From an uncultured Sulfitobacter sp. (GTDB taxonomy: Bacteria > Pseudomonadota > Alphaproteobacteria > Rhodobacterales > Rhodobacteraceae), in assembly GCA_947492925.1 (NCBI GenBank), contig CANLOQ010000007.1, positions 62,001 to 126,000 of the forward strand: DNA of 64,000 nucleotides, written 5' to 3'. Position 1 is the first letter of the stretch; every line of letters begins with the position of its first letter. The notes below the pieces were generated by a model. It did no database searches. It was not told the DNA's origin and saw only the letters and a list, made by a program, of their open reading frames with translations. Shown piece after piece: positions 17,628 through 26,384 of the stretch. The position numbers were made by a program, and so were the translations under genes.

Positions 17628-18896
17628 TTATTCCCCTGGCACGAGGCCAGCGCGGGGCTGGCGGTTGTTTTCCATAATGTGCAGCGCCATGAAGGCGGCT
17701 GCGATGAACAAGGCGGCTTCGGCCGCGAAAACGATGCCAAAAGCGGTCGGATCGGGCTGAAAGCCGCGCATCAGATCGACGGCGGCAGCGCCGGTCAAAC
17801 CGCCGAAACCGGCGGCGATGGCCTGGGCCGCACCCCAAAGGCCCATGCGGGTGCCTTCGCGTTGGCCGCGTCCTTCGGCGGCGAGCGCCATCATGGAACC
17901 GATGGCAGCCACGGCGAACATGCCGTTGAAAAAGCCAAGGGCAACGACGAGTGGTGTGAGAGCAAAGACGGCCATAGCGATGCCGATGAGCGAGAGAGCA
18001 GAGCCCAGACATCCGGCGATGATCCAACTGCGCAGGGCGCCGATTTTGAACCCGGTCGCCATGATGCCCACGGTGAGCATGCCGATGAAGACACCGCCGT
18101 TTTGCGCGCCCGACAGCTTCGTGGACTGACCGGGTGTGTAATTCCAGACGAGACCCGCAAACGGTTCAAGGATCAGTTCCTGCATGAAATAGGCGTTCAT
18201 GGACAAGAAAACGAAAAGCGTGAAGTTGCGGGTTTTGCGTTCGCGCCAGACTTCGGCAAGGCCTTGCATGAATGGCATCGTATCGGGTTCGCGGGTGGCG
18301 GTGACGCGGGCTTCGATCCCGCGCACGGCAAGGATGGTCAGCAGGGTGGCAAGGGTAACGACAACGGCGACGACGGCCAGAAGGCGGGCGGGGGAATATG
18401 GATCAAGGAAGCTGCCTGCGATGCCTGCGGTCATGGCGATGCCAAAGATCATCATCAGCCATGTGATGGTGGCAGCGGCAGCGCGGCGTTCGGGGGCCGT
18501 GGTCGTGGCGAGCAGCGCGAGGAGCGATGTGCCGGAGGCACCAACGCCGATGCCGATCAGTGCGTAAGCAAAGATGGAAAGGGCGAGGCCAGCGGTGAAG
18601 CTCGTGGCAAAGAGCGTGACAGCAAAGGCTGCAAGAAAGCCGCCCAGTGCAAGGATCAGCATGCCGCCGATGATCCATTTCGTGCGGTTCCCGCCGGTGT
18701 CGGATGTGAACCCCCAGCGTGGCCGCGACAACTGGATGCCATAGTGCAGGCCCACCAGCATACCGGGCAGCACGGCGGGCAAGGCAAATTCCACGACCAT
18801 CAGGCGGTTCAGCGTTGAGGTGGTCAGCACAACGATGGCCCCCAGTGCCATTTGTACCAGACCGAGACGGGCGATTTGGGACCATGAGAGTGTCAT
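17628..18896 (-). CDS. PucC/LhaA-family transporter (bch2, orf428 type)
   Basis: A 422-residue, roughly 12-span major-facilitator-like protein of the PucC/BCH2 family. Conserved blocks are STLNRLMVVEFALPAVLPG, LHYGIQLSRPRWGF and DTGGNRTKWIIGGM. Family members assist assembly of light-harvesting complexes; this one occupies the orf428 position between bchP and bchG. The ATG at 18896 overlaps the bchG stop (ATGA). An upstream in-frame extension to 18971 lies inside bchG and is rejected. Confidence 0.9.
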   Translation of the reverse strand: MTLSWSQIARLGLVQMALGAIVVLTTSTLNRLMVVEFALPAVLPGMLVGLHYGIQLSRPRWGFTSDTGGNRTKWIIGGMLILALGGFLAAFAVTLFATSFTAGLALSIFAYALIGIGVGASGTSLLALLATTTAPERRAAAATITWLMMIFGIAMTAGIAGSFLDPYSPARLLAVVAVVVTLATLLTILAVRGIEARVTATREPDTMPFMQGLAEVWRERKTRNFTLFVFLSMNAYFMQELILEPFAGLVWNYTPGQSTKLSGAQNGGVFIGMLTVGIMATGFKIGALRSWIIAGCLGSALSLIGIAMAVFALTPLVVALGFFNGMFAVAAIGSMMALAAEGRGQREGTRMGLWGAAQAIAAGFGGLTGAAAVDLMRGFQPDPTAFGIVFAAEAALFIAAAFMALHIMENNRQPRAGLVPGE

Positions 18897-19792
18897 GCGA
18901 GGCTCCGTAAGGCGAAGGCGGCGATCATCATGCCGCTGACGTACATCGTGACGCCTGTGCCGTTGTACCAAGGGGCGCGGCCTTTAGGATCGCGCAGCAA
19001 AACGCGCATGGCGGCGGCCTGCGCAACCAGCAGCGCAAGGATGGCGATGGCGTGATAGGGCTTGCCCCATGTGATCAGCAGGGCGATGACAAGGACTTGC
19101 GGTAGGGCCATGCCCCAGCAGGCGACGACGGCGGCCCTGCGGGGGCCAAGGGTGACGGGCAGGGAGTTGACGCCGGTTTGGGTATCTCCCTCAAGCGCCT
19201 TGAAATCATTGAGTGTCATGATGCCGTGCGCGCCAAGCGCATACAGCCCAGCGATGATGACGATGGGCCAAGAAGGCGCGCCGGCTGACAGGACGGCAGC
19301 ACCGGTGAACCACGGCAGACCTTCGTAGCAGAGACCCACGAGACCGGGACCCCACCATCCCGATTTCTTTAGCCGAATGGGTTCGGCGGAATAGGCCCAT
19401 GCGGCGAGGACGCCGAGGATCGTGGCACCAAAGCCCCAAGGCCCAAGCTGGTATCCGATGAAAAGCGACAGGACGGACATTGCGAGGGCAATCCACAAAC
19501 CCCAGCGGCCGGGAATGCGGCCAGACGGGATTGGGCGGTCAGGTTCGTTAATCGCGTCCACATGACGGTCGCACCAGTCATTGGCGGCCTGTGACATGCC
19601 ACAGACAATAGGACCGGCAAGCAGAACGCCCAATAGCACCATTGGCCATTGGCCGGACAGAACCATGCCGGATGATACAACGCCGCACAGATAGGCCCAC
19701 ATTGGTGGGAACCACGTGATCGGTTTGATCAGTCGCAGCATCGCCGCAGGGTCAGGCAAGCGGCGGGGCGCAATGTCGGTTGAAACGCTCAT
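18893..19792 (-). CDS. bchG: bacteriochlorophyll synthase BchG
   Basis: A 299-residue UbiA-family prenyltransferase that esterifies bacteriochlorophyllide a with geranylgeranyl diphosphate. The aspartate motif NDWCDRHVDAINEPDRPIP and the second site DFKALEGD bind the Mg-diphosphate, and there are about eight membrane spans. It heads the operon bchG-bch2-bchP-idi. A PpsR-type operator begins 3 bp upstream of its ATG. Confidence 0.95.
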   Translation of the reverse strand: MSVSTDIAPRRLPDPAAMLRLIKPITWFPPMWAYLCGVVSSGMVLSGQWPMVLLGVLLAGPIVCGMSQAANDWCDRHVDAINEPDRPIPSGRIPGRWGLWIALAMSVLSLFIGYQLGPWGFGATILGVLAAWAYSAEPIRLKKSGWWGPGLVGLCYEGLPWFTGAAVLSAGAPSWPIVIIAGLYALGAHGIMTLNDFKALEGDTQTGVNSLPVTLGPRRAAVVACWGMALPQVLVIALLITWGKPYHAIAILALLVAQAAAMRVLLRDPKGRAPWYNGTGVTMYVSGMMIAAFALRSLA

Positions 19793-19794
19793 AC

Positions 19795-19812
19795 TGTAAA
19801 CCTAGCCTGACA
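19795..19812. promoter_or_regulatory. PpsR/CrtJ-type operator, bchG side
   Basis: Exact TGT-N12-ACA site (TGTAAACCTAGCCTGACA) just upstream of the bchG ATG, in the bchG-cycA divergent region. Confidence 0.72.
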
Positions 19813-19829
19813 GTGCTTGAGTCTACAAG

Positions 19830-19847
19830 TGTAATGTGTATCGTACA
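19830..19847. promoter_or_regulatory. PpsR/CrtJ-type operator, bchG-cycA region
   Basis: Exact TGT-N12-ACA site (TGTAATGTGTATCGTACA), 17 bp from the first site and 120 bp upstream of the cytochrome c2 start, so it could act on either gene. Confidence 0.68.
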
Positions 19848-19967
19848 GACAGGCGGTTCTTTTCCGAAAACATCACATTGGCGTAAGTTTTTGATGTGGG
19901 GCGTTTGTCTTGGTGAAAAATGCGCTAGATATCGAAGACGTGAACAAAAGCAAATGAGGAGTTCATA

Positions 19968-20435
19968 ATGAATACGTTTAAAATTGCTGCCCTTGGACTG
20001 GCTATGGCCGCCGGGCCGGCGTTTGCCGATGGTCACGCCACAGGGGACGCCGCCGCCGGTGAGGACGTCTTTAAGAAATGCAAGGCTTGCCATTCTGTTG
20101 TGGATGCCGACGGCGAAGCGATTGTCAAAGGGGGCCGGAACGGGCCAAACCTTTATGGTCTTTATACCCGCGTTGCCGGGTCGGAAGAGGAGTTTGGCCG
20201 CAAGTACGGGAAATCCCTGATCGAAGCAGGCGAGAACGGTCTGGCTTGGGACGAAGAGAGTTTTGTAACCTACGTTGCTGACCCCCGCGCGTTCCTGCGC
20301 GAATACAACGATGACAAGCGCGCCCGTTCGAAAATGTCCTTCAAGCTGGGCGACGAGGAAGAGGCCAGAAATGTCTGGGCCTATCTGGTGTCTGTCGGCC
20401 CTGAAGTTGAGGCCAAAGAAGGCGGCGATTCCTGA
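19968..20435 (+). CDS. cycA: cytochrome c2
   Basis: A 155-residue exported class I c-type cytochrome. A signal peptide of about 20 residues ends near AFADGH, the haem motif is CKACH, and the distal methionine ligand is in ARSKMSFKL. NGPNLYGLYTRVAGS and NGLAWDEESFVTYV match Rhodobacter cytochrome c2, the periplasmic donor that re-reduces the reaction centre. Its divergent position from bchG, with PpsR-type sites between, fits that role. GAGGAG precedes the ATG, and a strong terminator follows. Confidence 0.88.
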   Translation: MNTFKIAALGLAMAAGPAFADGHATGDAAAGEDVFKKCKACHSVVDADGEAIVKGGRNGPNLYGLYTRVAGSEEEFGRKYGKSLIEAGENGLAWDEESFVTYVADPRAFLREYNDDKRARSKMSFKLGDEEEARNVWAYLVSVGPEVEAKEGGDS

Positions 20436-20466
20436 TAGGACACCATTGAAGAATAGAAGATGAAAT

Positions 20467-20497
20467 GCAGCGCTGTGAAATTCAGCGCTGCTTTTTT
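20467..20497 (+). terminator. Rho-independent terminator after cycA
   Basis: Perfect stem GCAGCGCTG / CAGCGCTGC with a 7-base loop followed by TTTTTT. It overlaps the last bases of the convergent B12-binding gene and probably serves both. Confidence 0.88.
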
Positions 20498-21314
20498 ATT
20501 TTTGGGCGGCTGTAAGCTCTGTCCAGAGCTGATCAAGGCTCGACATTGCCTCGTCAAAGCTTTGCCCGATGGCGTCGACGTGCATCAGGCGGACGCTGTC
20601 ATAACACAGTTCAGCGATGTGTCCGCTGACCAGAATGCGCGCCTTGGGTGCGCTTGTGCGCAGGGCAAGGATGAGACGGGCAAGGTTGGGCAGCGCGTGT
20701 GCACCAGCAGCCGACAGGCCGACCAGCAGATGCTTTTCCTGCACGATCCGTTCGACAAGCGCGTCATGCTCAAGATCCAGCGCCACATCCACAGTCCAGC
20801 CTTCTTTGCGCGCCATGTCGGCGGCCATGCGCACGCCAAGCGCGTGATCCTCGCCCGGGACCGTCGCAAAAAGCGCGGATTTCTCTGACGGAAGTTCGTC
20901 GGGTGTCTGCCGGGCGGCGAGTGTGCGCATGATTGCGTAGATGCGTCCGGTGCCCACCGTGACATCGGTAAAGGGAATTTCATCGGTTTCCCACCACTGG
21001 CCGAGCCGTTCGGCGGCGGGGGCCAGCAGGGACAGGTATACGGCATCGGGGTGGGCGCCCGAGTTGATATGCTCTGACACGATGCGGGCGGCGGCTTTCG
21101 GGTCTGGCCCGATCAGCGCCTCGGCCAGATTTAGAACCGTTTTTCGCTCCGTCTCGGGTGTTCGCTGGATTTTGACCAGCCGCTCAATCACCTCGCGCGC
21201 AAGGGCTGCCACCACGTCATCGGGCAGCTGCATCTGCAATGCGTTCAGATCGGCATAGGCCTGATCCAACAGCTCGCTTGAAACAAGGTCGCTTTGATTG
21301 TTGGGTGGTGACAT
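20496..21314 (-). CDS. cobalamin-binding-domain regulator (PpaA/AerR-like)
   Basis: A 272-residue soluble protein with a helical N-terminal domain and a C-terminal B12-binding Rossmann domain. LGQWWETDEIPFTDVTVGTG is the helical cap pattern and EDHALG at residues 155-160 is the E/DxHxxG cobalamin motif, with H157 the likely axial ligand. Such proteins in photosynthesis clusters (PpaA/AerR) act as light-sensing antirepressors of PpsR/CrtJ; assignment to that role is inferred from domain and context. The ATG at 21314 follows GGGGAG; the in-frame extension to 21422 runs through AT-rich upstream sequence. PpsR-type sites lie 135 bp upstream. Confidence 0.78.
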   Translation of the reverse strand: MSPPNNQSDLVSSELLDQAYADLNALQMQLPDDVVAALAREVIERLVKIQRTPETERKTVLNLAEALIGPDPKAAARIVSEHINSGAHPDAVYLSLLAPAAERLGQWWETDEIPFTDVTVGTGRIYAIMRTLAARQTPDELPSEKSALFATVPGEDHALGVRMAADMARKEGWTVDVALDLEHDALVERIVQEKHLLVGLSAAGAHALPNLARLILALRTSAPKARILVSGHIAELCYDSVRLMHVDAIGQSFDEAMSSLDQLWTELTAAQK

Positions 21315-21448
21315 TTGCTCCCCGAAAAACCAGTAAGCCGCATTGCAAAAAGGTTCATGAGTAAAACTGTATGAATTGGTATACATAACGGAATGCGTGT
21401 GTTTTACAACTTCTGAGTTCACTTTTTGTTTTATTTATAAGTGTTTAA

Positions 21449-21466
21449 CGTAAATTCTAATTTACA
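21449..21466. promoter_or_regulatory. PpsR/CrtJ-type operator, degenerate, upstream of B12 regulator
   Basis: CGT-N12-ACA containing the near-perfect palindrome GTAAATT-CT-AATTTAC. It is paired with the exact site at 21474, 7 bp away, in an AT-rich intergenic stretch. Confidence 0.6.
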
Positions 21467-21473
21467 TACTCTC

Positions 21474-21491
21474 TGTCAACTTTGATTGACA
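21474..21491. promoter_or_regulatory. PpsR/CrtJ-type operator upstream of B12 regulator
   Basis: Exact TGT-N12-ACA site with extended symmetry (TGTCAACTTTGATTGACA). It marks the right edge of the photosynthesis cluster. It may control the minus-strand B12 regulator or rightward transcription. Confidence 0.75.
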
Positions 21492-21793
21492 TATGCCAAA
21501 TTTTCTTTTCGTGCAGGTCTTTGGGGTCATGCCGCACCTGCACAGGTCCTCGGCGGGAATTTGCCGGACAACTTTGTTTATGGTGCCCGCCCGCTCAACC
21601 AAAAGGCGCAAGAAATAACGGCAGAACTGTTCGCCTTGCGGCGCATTCTCTTCAGGCTCAAATATTTTATACTTGAAGGAAAGCCGTGCTTCGCGTAGCT
21701 TTTACTATGAAAAGCGTTCCATTCAGGAGCGCAGTGGCACAAGATGTCACATGAGGTGCGGTCAACCGCGCCCTTCAAACTGGGAGAAAGCTT
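21492..21793 (+). other. 302-bp spacer without a convincing gene
   Basis: No gene is supported here. Reading frames of 64-70 codons are open but match no family I recognise and lack good ribosome-binding sites. An inverted repeat GTGCAGGT / ACCTGCAC spans 21511-21543. The right end must hold the promoter and leader of the ABC transporter; GGGAGAAAG precedes its ATG. Confidence 0.5.
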
Positions 21794-22969
21794 ATGATTT
21801 CGATGAATGGAAAAGCGGCGTTGAAAACTCTTGGCGCGGCAACGGCAATGGCCCTCGCGCTGGCGTCTGCGGCGGTGGCTGACGGACACAGCAAGGTCAA
21901 AGTCGGGCTGATCACTACGCTGACCGGCGGCGGCGCAGGCCTTGGCGTTGATATTCGCGACGGATTCCTGCTGGGCGTCAAGCAGGCAGGCGATGGCGGT
22001 ATTGAAGTGGTGGTCGAGGATGATCAGCGCAAACCTGATGTTGCGGTCAAAGTCGCAGACAAGCTGCTGCAATCGGACAAAGTGGATATCATGACCGGTC
22101 TGGTGTTTTCCAATCTGGCGCTTGCGGTGGCACCGGCCACCACGGCGCAGGGCAAATTCTATATTTCACCCAACGCAGGCCCGGCACAGCTTGCGGGACG
22201 GGGATGTCACGAGAATTACTTTAACGTCGCGTGGCAGAACGATGGCCCGCACGAGGCCGCAGGGGCAACAGCGAACAAGATGGGTATGAAGAAGGCTTTC
22301 ATCTTTGCACCCAATTATCCCGCTGGTCAGGATGCGCTGAACGGGTTCAAGCGGACATTTGAAGGCGAGATCGAAACAGAGATTTTCACGAAGCTCGGCC
22401 AGACCGACTATGCCGCTGAAATTGCCCAGATGCGGGCATCGGATGCCGATGGTATCTTTTTCTTTGCGCCCGGTGGCATGGGAATCTCGTTCCTCAAGCA
22501 ATACGCGGACAGCGGGATCGACCTGCCACTGGTAGGACCTGCGTTCAGTTTTGATCAGACCATTCTGCCCGCCGTGGGTGATGCTGCCGAAGGTGTGTTG
22601 AACACCGCACAATGGGCACCTGATCTGGACAATGATGCCAGCCGCGCTTTCGTGGAAAGCTTCAAGGCGGAATACGGGCGCATCCCGTCGATCTACGCAC
22701 AGCAAGGGTTTGACACTGCTTTGCTGATCGCGTCAGCGGCGGCAAAGGCTGATGTCAAGGACACCGACGCCTTCCGTGACGCCCTGCGCGCGGCGGACTT
22801 TACCTCAACCCGGGGGGATTTCCGCTTTGGTAACAACCAGCATCCGATTCAGGATTTCTGGGTGCGCAAGGTGGTCAAGGATGGCGACATCTATACGAAC
22901 ACCGCCGTCGAAATTGCGATTGAGGACCGGCAGGACGTCTATGCCGCCGAATGCAAGCTGGAGTGGTAA
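21794..22969 (+). CDS. ABC transporter substrate-binding protein (LivK-like)
   Basis: A 391-residue periplasmic binding protein of the branched-chain amino acid (Leu/Ile/Val) family. A signal peptide of about 30 residues ends near AVADG, followed by KVKVGLITTLTGGGAGLGVD, the ligand-lobe start, and later ISPNAGPAQLAGRGC and FNVAWQNDGPHEAAG. It heads a transporter operon with livHMGF-type genes. Members of this subfamily often bind aromatic acids; the gentisate genes nearby make that plausible here, but the ligand cannot be read from the sequence. Confidence 0.88.
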   Translation: MISMNGKAALKTLGAATAMALALASAAVADGHSKVKVGLITTLTGGGAGLGVDIRDGFLLGVKQAGDGGIEVVVEDDQRKPDVAVKVADKLLQSDKVDIMTGLVFSNLALAVAPATTAQGKFYISPNAGPAQLAGRGCHENYFNVAWQNDGPHEAAGATANKMGMKKAFIFAPNYPAGQDALNGFKRTFEGEIETEIFTKLGQTDYAAEIAQMRASDADGIFFFAPGGMGISFLKQYADSGIDLPLVGPAFSFDQTILPAVGDAAEGVLNTAQWAPDLDNDASRAFVESFKAEYGRIPSIYAQQGFDTALLIASAAAKADVKDTDAFRDALRAADFTSTRGDFRFGNNQHPIQDFWVRKVVKDGDIYTNTAVEIAIEDRQDVYAAECKLEW

Positions 22970-22977
22970 GACAGAAT

Positions 22978-23007
22978 AATCCAGCGGGGGTAACCCTGCT
23001 GGATTTT
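22978..23007 (+). terminator. attenuator-like hairpin after the binding-protein gene
   Basis: Stem AATCCAGC / GCTGGATT with an inner GGG-CCC pairing, followed by TT, 8 bp after the stop. Hairpins here commonly keep binding-protein mRNA in excess over permease mRNA. Confidence 0.65.
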
Positions 23008-23023
23008 GCTTGTGGGGAACGCG

Positions 23024-23941
23024 ATGGATCTGCTGCTGCTCATTGAACAGATACTGAACGGGCTTCAGTTTGGCGTGATGCTGTTTCTGATGGCAGCGGG
23101 GCTGACGCTGATCTTTGGTGTGATGGGTCTGATCAACCTCGCGCACGGCTCACTTTTCATGATTGGCGCTTTCGCTGCGGCGGCGGTTGCGGGCTGGACG
23201 GGGAGCTTTCTGTTGGCTCTGATCGCCAGTCTGGCAGCGGCTGCAATGGTCGGTGCGCTGGTCGAGATAACGGTGATCCGCAGGCTTTATGATCGCGAGC
23301 ATCTGGATCAGGTGCTTGCCACCTTTGCGCTGATCCTGATTTTTTCTGAAGGCACGCGGTGGATTTTCGGGTCATTCCCTCTGTTCCTTGATATTCCCGC
23401 GTGGCTGAAAGGGACGATATCCCTGCCGGGCGGCATTCAATATTCGCTTTACCGTTTAACGATTATCGGGATTGGGTTGGTTGTGGCAGTGGGATTGTTC
23501 CTGCTGATTTCAAAAACCCGTGTCGGAATGCGTATCCGGGCCGGTGAAAACGACCGCGAAATGATTGGCGCATTGGGCGTGGATATTTCGGCGCTTTATA
23601 CACTTGTGTTTGCGCTTGGCGCGGCCCTGGCGGGACTGTCTGGCGCGTTGGTCGGGGCCATCCAATCTGTTGAGGTGGGGATGGGTGAACCTGTGCTGAT
23701 CCTTGCTTTTGTGGTGATCGTGATTGGCGGGATCGGGTCGATAAAGGGCGCGCTTGCGGGTGCTATTCTTGTGGGTTTGACTGACACACTGGGGCGCACG
23801 CTGTTGCCCGTGATCTTTGGCGCATTTATGGAGCCGTCGGCGGCCACGACCGTTGGCTCGGCGTTGGCGTCAATGTTGATCTACATCCTGATGGCGGGGG
23901 TGCTAATTTTCAGGCCCACCGGCCTGTTCGGGAGAGCGTGA
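23024..23941 (+). CDS. branched-chain amino acid type ABC permease (LivH)
   Basis: A 305-residue inner-membrane permease. The family start LLIEQILNGLQFGVMLFLMA and GLTLIFGVMGLINLAHGSLF are typical, with about eight spans and the cytoplasmic EAA-like region RAGENDREMIGALGVD. The ATG at 23024, after GGGGA, is preferred to a start 18 bp earlier. The next permease begins 1 bp after its stop. Confidence 0.92.
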   Translation: MDLLLLIEQILNGLQFGVMLFLMAAGLTLIFGVMGLINLAHGSLFMIGAFAAAAVAGWTGSFLLALIASLAAAAMVGALVEITVIRRLYDREHLDQVLATFALILIFSEGTRWIFGSFPLFLDIPAWLKGTISLPGGIQYSLYRLTIIGIGLVVAVGLFLLISKTRVGMRIRAGENDREMIGALGVDISALYTLVFALGAALAGLSGALVGAIQSVEVGMGEPVLILAFVVIVIGGIGSIKGALAGAILVGLTDTLGRTLLPVIFGAFMEPSAATTVGSALASMLIYILMAGVLIFRPTGLFGRA

Positions 23942-23942
23942 T

Positions 23943-24929
23943 ATGATGCGCGAACGTCACCTGAACATGATCATTCTTGCGCTGCTGGTCCTTGTCCCCG
24001 CCTACGCGCTGTGGGCCGATGAGCCGTTTACCATCACATTGGCCACCCGCGCGGTGATTTTTGCGCTGGCGGGCGTGGGTCTGAACCTTGCTTTGGGTCA
24101 AGGCGGATTGGTCAGCTTTGGACATGCGGCCTATTTCGGGATGGGTGGCTATGCGATGGGCATTCTGGCCAGCCACGCGCAAAGCTATACGCCGATTATG
24201 GAAAGCCCGTTCCTGATCGAAGGCACCAATTCGATGCCCGTGATTTGGCTGGTTGCGATCATCACCAGCGCGCTTCTGGCGCTTTTGATTGGCGCGCTCA
24301 GCCTGCGCACCAGCGGCGTCTACTTTATCATGGTGACGTTGGCCTTTGGGCAGATGTTTTACTATTTCACCATCAGCTGGCCCGCCTATGGGGGCGAGGA
24401 TGGGCTGTCGATCTATGTCCGCAATCAGTTTCCCGGGTTGAACACGCTGGACCCGATCCAATTTTACGGCATTTGTTTCGTGATCCTTTGTCTGGTGCTG
24501 TTCTTGGTGAACCGGCTGAACAAATCGCCCTTTGGTCTGGCGCTGATGGGTGCGCATCAGAACGAAGAACGCGCTGTGACCGTCGGCATCAATGTGAACC
24601 GCCTGCGGCTGGTGGCGTTTGTGATTTCGGGTGCGATCACCGGGTTGGCCGGGGCGCTGTTTGCTGATCTCAACCGCTTTGTCAGCCCCACGATGTTTTC
24701 CTGGCAAATCTCAGGCGAGATTATGATTTTCATCATTCTGGGCGGCGTGGCGCGGCTGTTCGGCCCCGTTGTCGGTGCTGCGCTGTTTATCCTGCTGGAG
24801 CATGTGCTGGGCGGATTGTCGGAATATTGGTTTGTCTATCTTGGTGCGATCCTGCTGTTCGTGGTGCTTTTCGCCAAGGGCGGCATTATCGGTCAGCTTT
24901 CAAAGAAGGAGAGCGGCCATGAGGGATAG
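23943..24929 (+). CDS. branched-chain amino acid type ABC permease (LivM)
   Basis: A 328-residue second permease subunit. FALAGVGLNLALGQGGLVSF and GHAAYFGMGGYAMGI are LivM signatures, and MGAHQNEERAVTVGINVNRL is the coupling-helix region that contacts the ATPases. It forms a heterodimer with the preceding LivH-like protein. It overlaps the LivG gene by 11 bp. Confidence 0.92.
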   Translation: MMRERHLNMIILALLVLVPAYALWADEPFTITLATRAVIFALAGVGLNLALGQGGLVSFGHAAYFGMGGYAMGILASHAQSYTPIMESPFLIEGTNSMPVIWLVAIITSALLALLIGALSLRTSGVYFIMVTLAFGQMFYYFTISWPAYGGEDGLSIYVRNQFPGLNTLDPIQFYGICFVILCLVLFLVNRLNKSPFGLALMGAHQNEERAVTVGINVNRLRLVAFVISGAITGLAGALFADLNRFVSPTMFSWQISGEIMIFIILGGVARLFGPVVGAALFILLEHVLGGLSEYWFVYLGAILLFVVLFAKGGIIGQLSKKESGHEG

Positions 24930-25674
24930 CATTCTGCAGGTGCGCGACATCCATAAATCCTTTGGCGCGCTCAAAGCCAGTGACGGGATCACCCTTGACC
25001 TGAAGCCCGGTGAAATTCACGCGCTGATCGGGCCCAATGGTGCCGGTAAATCAACGCTGATCAAACAGATTGCGGGCGGATTGAAGCCTGACAGCGGGTC
25101 GGTGACATTTGAAGGTCACGAGATCACGGGTCTGAGCACGGCACAGCGCGCGCGGCTTGGGCTGGGCCGCACGTTCCAGATTTCGGCTTTGCCAATGGGC
25201 TATACGGTGCTTGAAAATGCCGTGCTGGGCGCGGTGGGGCAAAGCGGATCGGTGTTTCGGTTTTTCAAACCCGCGATGAAAGATCCGGTCTTGCTGGGGC
25301 GGGCCCGTGATGCATTGCAGCGCGTTGGTCTGGACGGGCTGGAAGATACGATAACGGCAGAATTGTCTCATGGTCAGCGACGTCAGCTTGAGGTTGCGGT
25401 GGCGCTGACCCTTGCCCCAAAGGCGTTTCTTATGGACGAACCGATGGCGGGCATGGGGGCGGAAGGATCAAAAGAACTGACCGGGTTTTTGCGCGCTTTG
25501 AAAACGCAGGCCCCGATCCTGCTGGTGGAACATGATATGGACGCTGTTTTTGCGCTGGCGGACCGGATCAGCGTGCTGGTCTACGGCAAGATCATCGCGA
25601 CGGGCAGTGTAGATGACATCCGTACCAACAAGGACGTCCGCGAGGCCTATCTGGGCGAGGAGGACACAGCGTGA
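24919..25674 (+). CDS. ABC transporter ATP-binding protein (LivG)
   Basis: A 251-residue ATPase. Walker A is GPNGAGKST at residues 38-46, the signature is LSHGQRRQLEVA, and Walker B is AFLMDEPMAGM; the switch histidine is in LLVEHDMD. The C-terminal VREAYLGEE is the LivG-type end. The ATG at 24919 lies inside livM; a longer frame from 24769 is rejected. Its TGA overlaps the GTG of the next ATPase. Confidence 0.92.
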   Translation: MRDSILQVRDIHKSFGALKASDGITLDLKPGEIHALIGPNGAGKSTLIKQIAGGLKPDSGSVTFEGHEITGLSTAQRARLGLGRTFQISALPMGYTVLENAVLGAVGQSGSVFRFFKPAMKDPVLLGRARDALQRVGLDGLEDTITAELSHGQRRQLEVAVALTLAPKAFLMDEPMAGMGAEGSKELTGFLRALKTQAPILLVEHDMDAVFALADRISVLVYGKIIATGSVDDIRTNKDVREAYLGEEDTA

Positions 25675-26360
25675 GCCTGTTGAAACTGGATCAGGTGACA
25701 GCCGCTTACGGGGCATCGCAAGCGCTGTTCGGTGTGGATCTTGCAGTGGGCGAGGGCGAGGTTGTTGCGCTGATGGGGCGCAACGGGATGGGCAAATCGA
25801 CTACGATCAAGGTAATTTGCCGGTTGTTGAAGAACCCCAAAGGCGTGGTGACGTTTGATGGTCAGGACATCACGGGTCTGCCGGCGCACCGTGCGGCACG
25901 TCTGGGAATCGGGCTGGTGCCAGAGGGCCGGCGGTGCTTTACGACGCTTTCGGTCTACGAGAACCTTTATGCTTCGGCCCGTTCTGGTGCGTGGGATTTT
26001 GACAAGGTTCACAGGCTTTTTCCGCGCCTGAAAGAACGTGGTGATCAATCGGCTGGATCCCTTTCGGGGGGCGAACAGCAGATGCTTGCGATTGGACGTG
26101 CGCTGATGACCAACCCGCGTCTTCTGATCCTTGATGAGGCGACAGAGGGGCTTGCCCCCGTGGTGCGTCAGGAAATCTGGACGGCGATCAACACGCTGAA
26201 GGCGTCCGGTGATCTGTCCATTCTGGTGGTCGACAAGACCCTGCGCGAACTGCGCCAGATTGCCGACAGCGTCGTCATACTGGAGCGGGGCGTGTCGGTC
26301 TGGCACGGAGCAATGGCCGATCTGAGCGGTGATGTCCGTGACCAGTATCTGGGTGTATGA
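25671..26360 (+). CDS. ABC transporter ATP-binding protein (LivF)
   Basis: A 229-residue ATPase, the partner of LivG. Walker A is GRNGMGKST at residues 36-44, the signature LSGGEQQMLAIGRAL, and Walker B LLILDEATEGLAP. The D-loop-following switch region reads VVDKTLRELRQIADS; it has Asp-Lys where most relatives have a histidine (VEQN or VEHD), a mild oddity. The GTG start overlaps the livG stop, so the two are coupled. Confidence 0.9.
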   Translation: MSLLKLDQVTAAYGASQALFGVDLAVGEGEVVALMGRNGMGKSTTIKVICRLLKNPKGVVTFDGQDITGLPAHRAARLGIGLVPEGRRCFTTLSVYENLYASARSGAWDFDKVHRLFPRLKERGDQSAGSLSGGEQQMLAIGRALMTNPRLLILDEATEGLAPVVRQEIWTAINTLKASGDLSILVVDKTLRELRQIADSVVILERGVSVWHGAMADLSGDVRDQYLGV

Positions 26361-26384
26361 GCAACAATAATGAAGGAGGCAATG

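Noticed and set aside
17007-18818. 603-codon open frame on the plus strand
   Set aside because: Antisense to bchP and the PucC-like gene; low-complexity Gly/Asp/His-rich translation without motifs.
21315-21480. cobalamin riboswitch ahead of the B12-binding gene
   Set aside because: No B12-box-like sequence or suitable fold was seen; the region is short and AT-rich with PpsR-type palindromes instead.
21482-21698. small genes of 64-70 codons right of the PpsR sites
   Set aside because: Two overlapping frames, no family match, poor ribosome-binding sites; not enough to call a gene.
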